Shown one piece after another: positions 36,113 to 48,399 of a DNA stretch of 64,000 nt; position 1 is the first letter of the stretch; each line of letters starts with the position of its first letter. This DNA is from Pseudovirgaria hyperparasitica. Taxonomy: Eukaryota; Ascomycota; Dothideomycetes; Acrospermales; Acrospermaceae. The notes under the pieces were generated by a model. It ran no database searches, was not told where the DNA came from, and worked only from the letters and a program-made list of their open reading frames with translations. A program made the translations under genes and the position numbers. The stretch spans positions 310,001 to 374,000 of the forward strand of contig NW_022985557.1 of assembly GCF_010093815.1 (NCBI RefSeq), given 5' to 3'.

Positions 36113-36496
36113 GGGCTTGTTTTTTGGGGGATTTTGGGGGAGAAAACATGAGTTGGGATTTGTTGCGTACTATTACTACGTACATTTGCATGCATGCATT
36201 CAACACGGCGCGTTATAGAGGGCTTGGGATACGATACACTGGCGTTGCGGTCTATATTCGTACTAGAGACTAGGGGGTCGAAGTCGTTCAGGCGTTTGTA
36301 ACCCGTGCTACTACTACCAGCTAGAAAGGGGCTGCTCAGACTACCTTCAACATCTGCTGTATATACTTTATACTTTATACTTTACACTTCATACTTCATA
36401 CTTCATACTTCATATTTCATACATTATACTTCACCCCTCAAAAACACAACACACATACACCACACACCATACACCCCCAACCAACCGACCAATCAA
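36113..36496. repeat. Convergent 3' spacer with a heptanucleotide repeat
   Basis: The spacer between convergent lipoyl synthase and phosphatase genes holds about ten degenerate copies of TATACTT/CATACTT (~36,358-36,434). Confidence 0.7.
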
Positions 36497-38569
36497 TCAC
36501 CCAGCACACATGCCCACAATCCCACCCCCATCCCTCCCCACAAGCCCATCCACATACCCCAGAAACACATCCACGTCCAGCATATCCACCCGTCCGAGCG
36601 CCGGGTGCGCGCTGCGGAAGATCCGCCCGCCCCAGAGGATGCGCAGATATCTCTTGTCCGTGCCATCCTCCTCTGCTTTGGCCTCGTCCTTCTTCTCCTC
36701 CTTCTTCTCTTTATTCTCCTTATTCTTCTCTTTCTTCTTCTCCTTCTTCTCTTTATTCTCCTTCTCCTTCTTCTTCTCCTCCTTCTCCTTCTCCTTCTCC
36801 TGACCCGCATACCGCTCGCCCTGACCCCCACGCCCACGCTCCCCATCCCCATCCGCATCCCCATCCCCACGCCCACGCCCACGCCGCCCATAAACCTCAA
36901 AAACAACCTCACTCCCCATCCCAGGCCAAACCATGACGTCGACCTGCAACAGCGCCAGAAGACGGGCTATACTGCCGTCGTGCGCGACGTTATGTCTGTA
37001 TATGACATTACTCCCTCCCTCAGCTTGACGATTACTAGTAGTAGTCCTTCGCCGCCGGCTTGCACCGTCACTCTCCCGGATATGCAGCGCCAGCTCAGCA
37101 AGCCAGAGCCCGAACGAGGCGGCGCTGGCGTGTAGACTTTCGGGCGCGTCGCGGTAGATGTAGGAGTATTCGAGTTGGGCGAGGCGGAAGATTGTGTTTG
37201 CTTGGGCTTGGGTTGTGCAGATTTCTTCGCCTGCCCGCTTTCCATCCCCTTTCCCGTTCCCGTTCCCTTTTGCATCCCCTTCGCCGGCATGCCCACCACC
37301 AGCACCACCACCATCATGCCCACCAGCATGCCCAGCACCACCCCGACAAGGCAATCCCCGCGCATGACACGTCCGCGCCGAGAGATTATCAAAATAATGA
37401 TCCCAGGAGCGATGCCACGCGGCGTCATCCGCCGATACACCGGACACGGCGTCCAGAGCAGCGAATAGCGAGGCTGAAGCAGCGAGATGCGGTGTCCAGG
37501 ACGGGTGCGCGCTGCCGATGGCGTAGGACGCGGATGCGGATGATGCGGCGGGGCAGGGGTATGTTGGTTCGAGGGAGTCTGTTGCGGAGGGGGCGAGGAG
37601 GAGGGGGTAGGGGGTGGAGTTGGTGGAGTTGGTGGAGTTGGTGGAGTTGGTGGAGTTATGGAGAGAGGGAATCAAGCTGCGCGTGAGCATGCCCGCGACT
37701 TGGGATGTAATTACGTTGGCCGTGACGCGGACGGATATGCTGCTGCTCTCTGCATCATCATCATCGGTAGCATTAGCAGGAGGGAGGAAGCCGAGCAGGT
37801 CGCCGTAGACGCCCCAGAGGTCGAGGCCGTGCTGGTAGGAGTCCTCGAGGCCGCCGCGGGTGATCTGGGGGAATTGGCAGGTGCTGTTGTTGGGGCTGCG
37901 CGGGGAGAAGGGGTTGATGGGGGATTTGTCGAGGGACCAGTATGTTTGTGCGGAGGGGATTGAAGTGGGGTTCAGGGGCTGGGCGTAGGAGAAGAGGGCT
38001 TCGTTGGTGCAGGACCAGGGGGTTGGGTCGTCGGGGAAGGTGTTGTCGGCGTAGGGGGTGCGTTTGTGGTGGCGGTGGATCTGGTTTGTTTAGATATCAT
38101 TCTTGATGTGGTTTGTTTTGCTTTGCTTTGCGGTAGAAGCGGGAAATGTGTTATAGAGCGTCCCGACACGACCAAGCACACTCACCACTTCGACATACTG
38201 CAACTCATACTCCGCGCTCGCAACCGGATACTCCTCCTTCCGCACATGCGGCATATTGCACCAGTTATACGTCCCATACTCCACACCCTCCGGCAGCTCA
38301 CTCCCGCTAAACACAAACCCGTTCGTCCCTTCATCACCCATAACCCGCCCCAAGTCATTGATCCACGTCTTGTTCGGCGGATACCACGCCACACCAAGAC
38401 TGGACGAATTACCTACAGCAACGCCCTGCACGGCGGCGAACAGAGCAGGCATCAGTGCCGGCGCAACATAGCCGTACAAGAACATGGCGAGAGACGTGAC
38501 GGAGACGAAGACGGCGGAGAGAGCGAGACTCAGACAGATATAGCCGGGGACATGGTTCCGGCCGGACAT
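36497..38569 (-). CDS. Membrane-anchored histidine acid phosphatase-like protein
   Basis: Assembled as complement(join(36497..38080,38186..38569)), 655 aa. The N-terminal segment at ~9-35 (YICLSLALSAVFVSVTSLAM) is a signal anchor. The intron falls directly before IHRHHKRTPYADNTFP (129-), the phosphatase RHG-x-R-x-P region in which Gly is His (R131-H132-H133-K134-R135-T136-P137). The proton-donor pair is H495-D496 in AHDGS. Family blocks SARTCHARGLPC, FRLAQLEYSYIYRDAPESL and QVDVMVWPGMGSEVVFEVY match fungal histidine acid phosphatase-like proteins of unknown substrate. Odd features: four to five tandem NST units near 269-284, a Gly/His-rich insert near 375-408, and a ~50-residue Lys/Glu-rich insert at ~556-606. 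The start lies only ~190 bp from the edge of the RIP-mutated block. Confidence 0.85.
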
Positions 38570-38916
38570 GGCATCTTGGGATGATTAGGACCTTCCTGAA
38601 AGCGAGGCTGTGGAGATGACTTGGCGAGCTTGGTCCATGGATGATGAGGATGGATGGATGGTCTTTAAGGTCGATGTTGATATTCGTCGTTTGCCTAGAA
38701 CCTGACTCTCTTGGCATTCGGATGTCGCGCTATGTCTCCCCCACCCAAATTTACGTAAGACGGACATATTCTAGCATTTTATCGTATACTTATTACTATA
38801 TAAGGTCTAAATATATATATACTATCGAATATTAGTTAATATACTTAGTATTAAGTCTACACGTATTTTTTTTACCTATATACCCTTCTCTAGGTTAAAA
38901 AAACCCGCTTAAAGCG

Positions 38917-39846
38917 TTTAGTTTACGATAGACGCGTTAGTTAAATCTTCTCCTTCTTCTCCTCCTCCTCGTTAGTATAAATCTACTACTAAATTAGTAG
39001 AGGCTACTACTATAAGGGTAATAGCGAAGAAATAAGCTTATAAATATACCGCGGCGCTAAAAAAACCACGTGTTATTAACGTTTCGGCGCCTCCGGAGGC
39101 TATACCTACTCCTCTATCTATCTCTTTATCTCTATCTTCTTCTTCTTCTCCTTCTTCTCCTCTAGTAGATTCTATAGATAGTAAATAGAATAAGGTTATA
39201 GAAGATAAAGAGGAGATATATAAGATCTACGTATTCTAGATATTATATATTAATAGAAAGAATAAGATAGTAGATAAACTTACTACTATTCCGCGATATA
39301 TATTTAAATATAAGATATACGAGAGTATGATTAATAACTTAATTAGTATAAGACTTAGTACTAATAACTAGGCCTTTAATACTTACTAGATAGTATATAG
39401 CCTTAGTATAAGGAAGAAATAGCGGAGGACTCTTACTATTAATAACTAGTCGATTATTAGCTAGGAGAGAGTCTATATAGTTATAGATAAGATCTACTCG
39501 CTCGCTAATATAAAGGATAAGGTTATTATAATTACCTTTAAGGATAGCGTAAAGTGCGAGTCCTAGGGTAAGAAATCTCTTTAGTAACCTTAACGTACTC
39601 GTTACCATAACTCTTCTATACTATTACTAGATATAGAACTTTAAAGTTCGCTAAATATAGAGACTCTATTAAGAGGGCGTACCGCGATTATATATAATAA
39701 GGCTTAGTAGAGGAAGGAAGCTAGCCTAAAATAGATTAAGATAATTAGTATAATAGAGTTAACTTACTATTATACGGACGTTAGTTATACTAATAAGCGA
39801 GGCTACTATTTTATTATTCTATCCTTATCTAGTTACTACCTATCCT
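38917..39846 (+). pseudogene. Relic of an unknown Ser/Pro-rich protein gene
   Basis: Read through RIP-type stops, the plus strand gives FTIDALVKSSPSSPPPR..., a Lys/Thr stretch (EATTIRVIAKK), PRVINVSAPPEAIPTPLS, a long Ser run, then a globular-looking part (IVDKLTTIPRYIFKYKIYESM, DKIYSLANIKDKVIIITF). I recognise no family. Its end is replaced by the 5' end of LINE copy A at ~39,847, so it may be the target of that insertion or an unrelated element's ORF. Confidence 0.5.
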
Positions 39847-42785
39847 AAAAAAACTTCTTTTACACCTCTAAGAGGCTAACTTGGTCTATTCGGGGTAATA
39901 TAGCGAGATACATACCTTAATCGATAGAGTACACCGAGTATACTAACTACTACTATACGCACGTACGTGTAGTGTTGAAACTAAGATATTATCGCCGTAT
40001 AAAGATATATATATACCCTCTTAAAATCCTCATAGAGATAGAGGCACGGACTACGCTACTAGAACGCTAATATACCGACTCCCTTTTATTAGTTAAGGGT
40101 AGCCCTTAACTAATAAATATAGCGGCCTTAGGCACCGATATACCCTAGTATATACCGGATATACCCCCACCGGTACGATAGAAAAGGCCATATAGCGATA
40201 TTACTAAGGGTAACCATATACCTATCTAAAACGTAGAACACACCTAAAGGCGTACGCCGCTATAGATAGACGGAATAAAGGGGACCCCGAGAGGGGAAAC
40301 CCTCCTAGATTATATTAACTACTAGGTAGTACGTATAGAGAAGGAAGCCGGAGAGGGCTAGAAGACCCTTCTATATATATTCTAGAACCTTATCTAGAAT
40401 CTAAAGGGAATTATAGAGGAGGAGAAGAAGATATAACTAGGAGGACCGGAGGGTAGGCTCGACCGAATAGAGGCTAGCCTATATAGAATCTAGGAGGAAC
40501 TTACTTAAGATAAGCGCCCTAGTATATAGATATAAATAGTAGTAATACTAGAGACTATACTACGGGCCCCCCGGACCGGCGACGTGGCGTATAGTATACA
40601 CGTTATAATCTAGGATAAGGATACCCTAGTATAGGTCTAGTAAGCATCTCTAAAGGATATAGTAAGTAAGATTAACGAATAAAAGAGAATATAGTTAAAC
40701 GTCGTTACTACTAAACTCACGCTAGGAGGAGTAGTACTTACCACGATAATAAATATCGTGTAGTAGACTATCTTACGCGATCCGAACGCGATTAGTAGTA
40801 TCTTCCTAGGCGCCTCTATTAGGGCGGCTATATACCCGATATAGGTATACTCTATACCCGTAAGCGGATAGATTATTAGAGAAGAGAATATTACGCGGAT
40901 AGAATAGTTAAATAAGCGAAAATACCTAGGGATTAAGATTATAAGAGTATAGTAGAAGAATATATAAGGGATTAAAACTAGATCGAAGATATACTCTACT
41001 ATAATAGTAGAGCTTAAGAACCCCGCCCTCGCGTATTAAATCACGTAAGAGAGATTCCTAGTAGAAGGGGAGCTTCTTATAGCGGAACTATAGGATAGAG
41101 TATAGGCGATAATATAGTACTTTAACTATTAGAGATACGGGTATACGGTATAGCGGTACTCCTAAAAGACTAGGTATAGATAGTATTAATAAGAATATAG
41201 TACCTAGAAGTGCCTCTACGGGACACGAGGAGAGGGCTAGAGGGATAGGGATACGGTAAAGTACTCTAACTATAACGGTAAGTACCTGTCGTAGTCGGCT
41301 ACGTGCGCGAAACGCAAATAGATTACTAAATATATCTACTTAATCTAGATAAAGGGAGTAAGGTAGCTATAAACGATGCGATCTACTACTATTCCTCTCT
41401 TTACTATAATACTACTACTATAGACTACCTCCTCACGAGGAAGCGGTTAGAAATAGTAAACTATTCTAAGAAAGCTAATAATAGGACGGCCCTAAGGAAT
41501 TACTAAGGCCGCCACTATATAAGGATAGTCGCGTCTTAGAGGAACGAATATATAGGCCTATATATTCTCTAGCACCTAATAAGAGACCAAGATATGCTCC
41601 TAATTATATAGGTAAATATATAGTATAAATATAAGAACTAGGCGATACTCCTCGAGAAGACCGGAGCTATAATACTCGCTATATAGAAGCTATATAAATA
41701 CTACTAGATAAATAAACTAATAATATACCTAGAATATTATATAATATACCCCCTAGGACCGGAGAGGAGAGTCCTCTTCCATATCTATAAGTCTATTCTA
41801 CTCTTATTATAGTCGTATACTAAACGGGATAACCTCCGGATAATACTATACCTCTAGACGAATATTAGACCCCTCTATATATATAATATATATAATTAGA
41901 ACCGATCGCTTTAGGCGGATAATATGCTTAAGGGTACTACTAAGCTAGGATAACACATCCTCCTAAAAGACTTTAACCTCTATTATAGCTAGTAGGGTAG
42001 ACTAACCGTCACCCGCGAAGAGCTTCGAGCTAGAGAACTACGCACCCGATACTACTACTTTCTATACCTTCTTATACTAGTAGAATAGATTACCTAGCGA
42101 AAATATAAATAAGATAAGGGCGGATCTACACTCGACCTTACCCTAGCCACTAGACACATTTATAATAGGACTTAATACTACCGCCTAAGCCTTATATAGA
42201 TAGACTCCGACCACGAATATATAGAGACTATAATAGACGTATCTACCCCTTAAGACTAACGAGGGCGATAGCTATAGAAGAATACTAACTAGAAAAAGTA
42301 TCTAAAGGACCTAGAATCGATAATTCTAGACCCGTCTATAGTTAACGTATCTAATGGCCCGGCTATTAACTAGGCCGTGAATATACTCCTATAGGCGTAC
42401 TAGGGAGTAAGAGATAAACACGTGCCGTACTAAATATATAGACCCCTAGACCCGAAAAGTATACCTTAAGTGCGAGAGCATAGGCGAGAAGTCCGGAGAT
42501 TATATATACGCGTATACTATAACCGTATACCTAAAGTATAGGATAAATAGAGAGAGGCGAGAAGATAATAAGATAAGGTCCTCCGTAACGAGCGACGTAA
42601 ATAGTAGTATATAGTTATAGATAGATATACACGTAATACCACTAGACTATAGTATATAGTAAAATAGGCCAAAAGCACCGCCTCCCCGACACCTATACTA
42701 CTTATACCTCCCCTTATATATTAAGAAAAGACATACTCTACGAGCCTTAAGAAAATAGAGATTCTATAAGAGGTTACATTAGGAA
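39847..42785 (+). mobile_element. Tad-like LINE retrotransposon, copy A (3'-truncated, heavily RIP-mutated)
   Basis: The first ~90 bp align by eye with the 5' end of copy B (AAAAACTTCT..., CGATAGAGTACACCGAGTAT), followed by the same palindrome and AGCGGCCTTAGGCACCGA. ORF1 shows CCHC knuckles near 41,120-41,290 (YFNY-x-RYG pattern with Cys mutated to Tyr). The AP-endonuclease of ORF2 is at ~41,930-42,240: DFNLYY, then REELRARELRTR, STLDLTLATRHIYN and SLIQIDSDHEYIE. Similarity to copy B ends at ~42,785 just where the RT domain begins. LINEs usually lose 5' ends, so this 3' loss points to later deletion or rearrangement. Coordinates of the ends are approximate. Confidence 0.8.
40086..40116. repeat. 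Palindrome in LINE copy A 5' region
   Basis: Fifteen-base arms around a single base, TTATTAGTTAAGGG...CCCTTAACTAATAA, with one arm mismatch. Two exact relatives flank the body of copy B. Confidence 0.8.
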
Positions 42786-42814
42786 AGATACGGCGCTCCC
42801 AATGCTTCTAGGTC

Positions 42815-42985
42815 TCCCGGTACTTCTAAAGTTATCCCAAATGGGTCCCGGTACTTCTAGAGTTGTCCTAATCCTCCTAGAGTCGTCCCGGTACTTCTAG
42901 AGTTGTCCTAATCCTCCTGGAGTCGTCCTAGTCCTCCCGGAGTCGTTCTAGTTCTCCTAGAGCCGTCCCGGTTCTTTTAGAATCG
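42815..42985. repeat. 20-bp minisatellite
   Basis: About eight units such as TCCCGGTACTTCTAGAGTTG and TCCTAATCCTCCTAGAGTCG, the first few alternating to give a 40-bp higher order. It starts right after the truncated 3' end of LINE copy A. Confidence 0.85.
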
Positions 42986-43022
42986 TTCTATCGAACGTTA
43001 AGAAAACGTTTAATCCCGTTAT

Positions 43023-43340
43023 ATACCGGTATATATAGTAACGTCCTACTAAATGCCGGTATAGTATAGCGATACTACTTTATATTACGACTATACTTCG
43101 AGTATCTAGGAATATTCTATAATATACCGGCGGCGTATAGTATGTTAGAGTATGATCCTATTATATACCGGCATATATAGTAACGTCCTACTATATGCCG
43201 GCATATAATAGTAATGCTACTTTATACTACGACTATACTTTGAGTATCTAGGAATATTCTATAATATACCGGCGCATGTCGGAACATTCCGTTGTATGCC
43301 GGCATATATAGTAACGTCCTACTATATAACGGTATAGAAT
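43023..43340. repeat. ~142/130-bp tandem repeat (2+ copies)
   Basis: The block beginning ATACCGGTATATATAGTAACG at 43,023 recurs at 43,165 and, partially, at 43,295. Internal CCGGCATATA-type palindromes recur. No coding sense. Confidence 0.8.
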
Positions 43341-46302
43341 AAATATCTTATTTCTCTTTACGTATAGATATATATAGATATATAATCACGAGTAAACAGC
43401 GGTTCGTATTTATACTACCATGCTATCTAGTCTCTTAGAAGCTAATTGACTAACTACCTTACTTACTTCTATGCTACTATATCTCTATGGGATTAAAGCA
43501 TACGCCTATTACTAGTATGTTAGGTATGGCTATCTCTACCGTAGCTGCATCTCCTTTTCCTAGGTCTAAGGCTTATATTCTTGTGCTTTCGATTACCTTA
43601 CCTAACGCGGTGAGTCTAGCCTCGACCTCTAAATAGTCTAAAATTAAAGTATACGCATATACTATAGGCCGATATTATCCATGGCGATAATGTCTTATAC
43701 TTGCCTACGGCCACGTCTCCTTGCGTAAGTATTAGTCTACTAATACTATAAAACCGGCGACTATTAGGTCTTATCCTTCGTAGACCTACGAAGCTAATAC
43801 TAGTAGAATACACGGAGAATCCGACTTGGTCGACCTAAATAATCTATATGCCTTGTTTGATTTGGACGTACTTAGGCCGGCTGGTAAATATACTAATATT
43901 TTCGCTTATGCATATGGACGTAGTACCTATATATATTAGTAAATTACGTTACTAGTAGGTAGTATAAACACTCACTAAGTATAGGAACATTAAGCTTACC
44001 GGTACGGTATATACGAGTACGATTTTCTCTAGGCGGTTGGCGGATATTCGTCGCGCGTGTCTAGTACTTTTATTATAAACGTTATTATTAATAAAGTTAC
44101 GGATCTAGTTTACCTTCGAAGCGTGTTTATTAGCTAGCGATACTATCTCCTTTCGCATGGCCTTATCTAGCTATAGGAGCGCTTCGCGTATGGGATTAGC
44201 GATTATCTTACTCGGTATACCATTATTACTATCCCTCCGACGCGTAAGCGTGATATTAATTTACTCGTCTTCTATCTTTTTATTAGTAAGGTATATAAGT
44301 GGTATATATATAGTAGCTAGCCTAGCCTAATAGTAGTATGCGTTAAGCCCGGACCCGGTACCCCCTTTCGATTTACTCTAGGCGGTAGATTATACCTACG
44401 AGTCCCGCGGCGTTCCGTTAGGCTATAGATTATTAAACTATCTACCTCTATTCTCGTATAACCGTACGATTATCTTCTCTAGTTCTATAGCCGGGACGGA
44501 TATAAACTCTACTACTAGCTTTAATATCGTAGATAGATATACCTCTCCGTTAAACCATTTGGTTAGTAGTCCCCGTTATAGGATGAATAGTAAATACCAA
44601 TCGGCTACCATACGTAGTGTGCGCTTACCTTCTATGGTTTCTAATGCCCTACGGACTATCGCGGCCATCGTGTCCGCCGACTTACCTTTTATTAAACTAA
44701 GGAGTTTATTCGACCACGTTATGATAATCTTCTTTATAGTTTTATTCTATAGGCTCTCGAATACTCTTTTAGTAGTATTATTATCGACGTAGTCGGGTAA
44801 CTTATCTAGAGCACCTGCCTCGATAGCCGCTAGAATATCTATTAGACTATTTAAGAGGGGCGTTATACTAACCTATATACTAAATATAAGGGTATTATAT
44901 ATCGTATATTTATACTATTTTATATCGGGGTTCTTTGCGGAATGGAACTCGTCTACTATTAATATACCGAGGAATACTACTTCGCGAGTTTAAGTGTTTT
45001 TAGTACTAAATTATTTCGCCCTCTTTACTCTTATAACCACGCGTCCCTTAAAAGATTTAAGATATTAGGGTTCTATACTCTAGACGGTACTATAGATTAT
45101 ATGGTTCTTTGCGTATCGCGACGGAAATTCGGTAGTGGCGGTCCTATTAACGGGAATTAACCATGCCCTAATAACACACTCCTCGTCGGTCTCGAATTTA
45201 GTAGTATTACTAATATCGACGCTATGTTTCTATTCGGGGTGTAGGCATCTCTTAGCTAAGTATTATCGGTCTATATATGAGAATTATCGGATACTAGGGG
45301 CGTCGGTAAGGGTTTTCGAGTACGCTAGCCGTACTATTATCTTTATCGGGTTCCGTTTATCGATTTAATCGGTGAATATACTATCCGTATCGTTATATAT
45401 CTGTTTAAAGCGCTGCGGCCAATGCGCTATTAGAAGGGACCTTAGATAGTATAGTATAAATGGTCCTTGAAGGCGGGGCATATAGACGAAATTATCGGTC
45501 TAGCTACACGGATATTTAATCGGATGTAGAGATTATATTAGGTACTTTCTATCCATGCCTGAGTCTTAAGTCGGTTATAGATGATTTCCTAGATTAAGTT
45601 CCATGTTATCGCGTAGAAAGTCCTAATAAAACGCGAGGCGGATAAACGTTATAAGCACGATTATCTTCCCTAGCCCTAGGCCATCTACTAAGATCTAGTA
45701 CTTCCACGGACCCGCCCGCTACTTGAATATAGTAACTACCGCGAGTAACTAGCCGGTCTATGGCCTATATAACCCACTTATACTAAAGGCTAGATATAGA
45801 GTGGGTATGTAGCCGAACTCCTTTATTAGGTCGTCTAGCGTAAGCCTAAATATACTTATAGTAAGTAACCGCATCTCTTCCGTATAATGAGAGATAGCTT
45901 AGACTACTTTATCGGAGTTATTAACGGCGAATATTCTATAGGTATATTAGTATGGTAGTGTATATTCCTACTTACTTCTTAGTATGACTTACGCTTCCTA
46001 TAGTTTCGTACTAATATCGTTATCTACCGGAATTAAGTCCTCTATATCTAGCTTTACTTCATCTCCGTTAGAGTCGTCGTCTATAGAAAGGATTTTAAAG
46101 TTAAGGCCGTTTACTAATATACTATCCGATGTATATCTACTATATAAATTATCTACTAACCCGAACAGTTCCTGGTTTTCACGTGTCTACCGGTTAATAT
46201 CTAGTAGTATAATATATTCTAGTTTTAGGCGTTTCGGAGAATCGACTAGGTTTACTATATTATCTAAGAGTATCCTCTTTATTTCTAGTAGCCGTAGGTA
46301 AG

Positions 46303-47640
46303 TCTCGCTAGTATCTAGAGGCACGACGGCATTCGTGGGGGAATTATCTATGTTAGTAATTATAGCCGCACCTATCTTTGATACTACTCTAATGTTAGTA
46401 TCTAGGACTATATATGTATATATGTGTCTAAGTATACTAGCTGCGTCGTCTTCTATTTTAGTATCTTCCACGTTCTCTTTCTCCGCATATTCCGGCGGTA
46501 ACTATAACTATATCTCTATGGCTAGTATGTTTACGCGTGGATGAGCTTCGCTAGGCACGACGATATTTATAGGTGGATTATCTATGTTAGTGGTTATAGC
46601 CGCACCTATCTTCGATACTACTCTAATGTTAGCATCTAGAACCATGTATATATATATATATCTAAGTATACTAGCTGCGTCGTCTTCCATTTTAGTATCT
46701 TCCACATTCTCTTTCTCCGTATGTTCCGGCGGTAANNNNNNNNNNNNNNNNNNNNNNNNNNNNNNNNNNNNNNNNNNNNNNNNNNNNNNNNNNNNNNNNN
46801 NNNNNNNNNNNNNNNNNNNNNNNNNNNNNNNNNNNNNNNNNNNNNNNNNNNNNNNNNNNNNNNNNGTATACTAGCTGCGTCGTCTTCCATTTTAGTATCT
46901 TCCACATTCTCTTTCTCCGTATGTTCCGGCGGTAACTATAACTATATCTCTATGGCTAGTATGTTTACGCGTGGATAAGCTTCGCTAGACACGACGATAT
47001 TCATAGGTGGATTATCTATGTTAGTAGTTATAGCCGCACCTGTCTTTAACACTACTCTAATGTTAGTATCTAGGACCATATATATATATATATGTCTGAG
47101 TATACTAGCTGCGTTATCTTCTATTTTAGTATCTTCCACGTTCTCTTTCTCCGCATGTTCCGGTAGTAACTATAACTATGTCTCTATAGCTGGTGTGTTT
47201 ACGCGTGGATGAGCTTCGCTAGGCACGACGATATTCGTAGGTGGATTATCTATATCGGTAGTTATAGCCGCACCTATCTTCGATACTACTCTGATATTAG
47301 TATCTAGGACTATATATATATATATATATCTAAGTATACTAGCTACGTCGTCTTCTATTTTAGTATCTTCTATATTCTCTTTCTCCGCATGTTCCGGCGG
47401 TAACTATAACTATATCTCTATAGCTAGTATATTTACGCGTGGATGAGCTTCGCTAGGCACGACAACATTCATAGATAGATTATCTATGTCGGTGGTTATA
47501 ACCGCGCCTGTATTCGATACTACTCCGATGATGTTAGTATCTAGGACCGTGTGTATATATATGTGTCTAAGTATACTAGCTACGTCGTCTTCCATTTTAG
47601 TATCTTCTATATTATCTTTCTCCTTATATTCTAGCGGTAA
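46303..47640 (-). repeat. 234-bp tandem repeat (in-frame 78-residue units)
   Basis: The marker AGTATACTAG recurs at 46,431, 46,665, (gap), 47,099, 47,333 and 47,570: periods 234, 234 and 237, all multiples of three. Units translate on the minus strand as ED-TK-EDDAASILRHIYIY, VLDTNIRVVSKIGAAI, then NPP-NIVVPSEAHPRVN. At least six units are seen. Confidence 0.9.
46736..46865. other. Assembly gap (130 N)
   Basis: A run of N lies inside the 234-bp tandem repeat, so the number of units and the true gap length are unknown. Confidence 0.98.
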
Positions 47641-48399
47641 CTATATCTACGTACCTATGCCTATAGTATCTATGTCTAGTTTAGCCTCTATTATATCTAT
47701 GGTCGTAACCGTCGGTACTAACTTACTATTTATAGCCGCGATATACTAATTGAATTCTCTAGTAACGGTTTCCTTAACTATCCTATAGAGTATAGTAGTG
47801 TCTATACTACTAGTTTTAAGCTCTATCACCACTTCTTTACTTACTATCTTAATAATGGCAGCCCTATATATATTATAACTTATTTTAGGTATTAGGTATG
47901 GGCCTCGGAGGTACTAGATATAAGGTAGAAGGGCGCTAACGCTTAAGGCCTCCGTACGTCGTATATGCGTGTTACGGTTAGCTATTCTATAGCCGGTAGT
48001 TAAACTAGGATAGTCGTGACTCTCGTTATACCTATCTATTCCTATATACGACTTAGGCCATAGGTAGTAAGACGGCGTTAATGGCGATAAGATATGAAAA
48101 CTAGATTTAGGCGGTGGGAGTTAAGTCGCTACGTTTAGCGATTATAACGTAATTTCGATAAGTATGGAGGAAGTGAAGTATATAAGTGAATGTTTAATTA
48201 TTAGAGTGGATCTTATATAATTATAGTCATAGTAATAATATAGCTAGTAGAACCGGGCGTATCCCGACGTGAACTAGGTAGATACCGGCTTATACTAGTA
48301 TTGTAACGTCTTAACCGAACATGTGCGCCATAGTTATATAGCTAGTAGAATCGGGCATATACTAATATATAGTAGGTAGAAGCCGTCTTACGTCGGATT

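Larger units (their letters stand above)
43600..48150 (-). pseudogene. SNF2-family ATPase/helicase relic with N-terminal 78-residue tandem repeats
   Basis: Minus-strand translation through RIP-type stops gives SNF2 motifs in order: motif I as DGLGLGK-I at ~45,657-45,682 (DEMGLGKT-like; the final Thr reads Ile, an ACA-to-ATA change), motif II VDEFHSAKNPD at ~44,925-44,957 (DEAH variant), and motif III-like ITPLLNSLIDILA at ~44,840. C-terminal sequence continues to ~43.6 kb (SFVGLRRIRPNSRRFY). Upstream, 46.3-47.64 kb encodes tandem 78-residue units, and before them a region opens with PPPKSSFHILSPL near 48.15 kb. SNF2 proteins are DNA translocases. The gene is not functional as it stands. Both ends are estimates. 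Confidence 0.7.
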
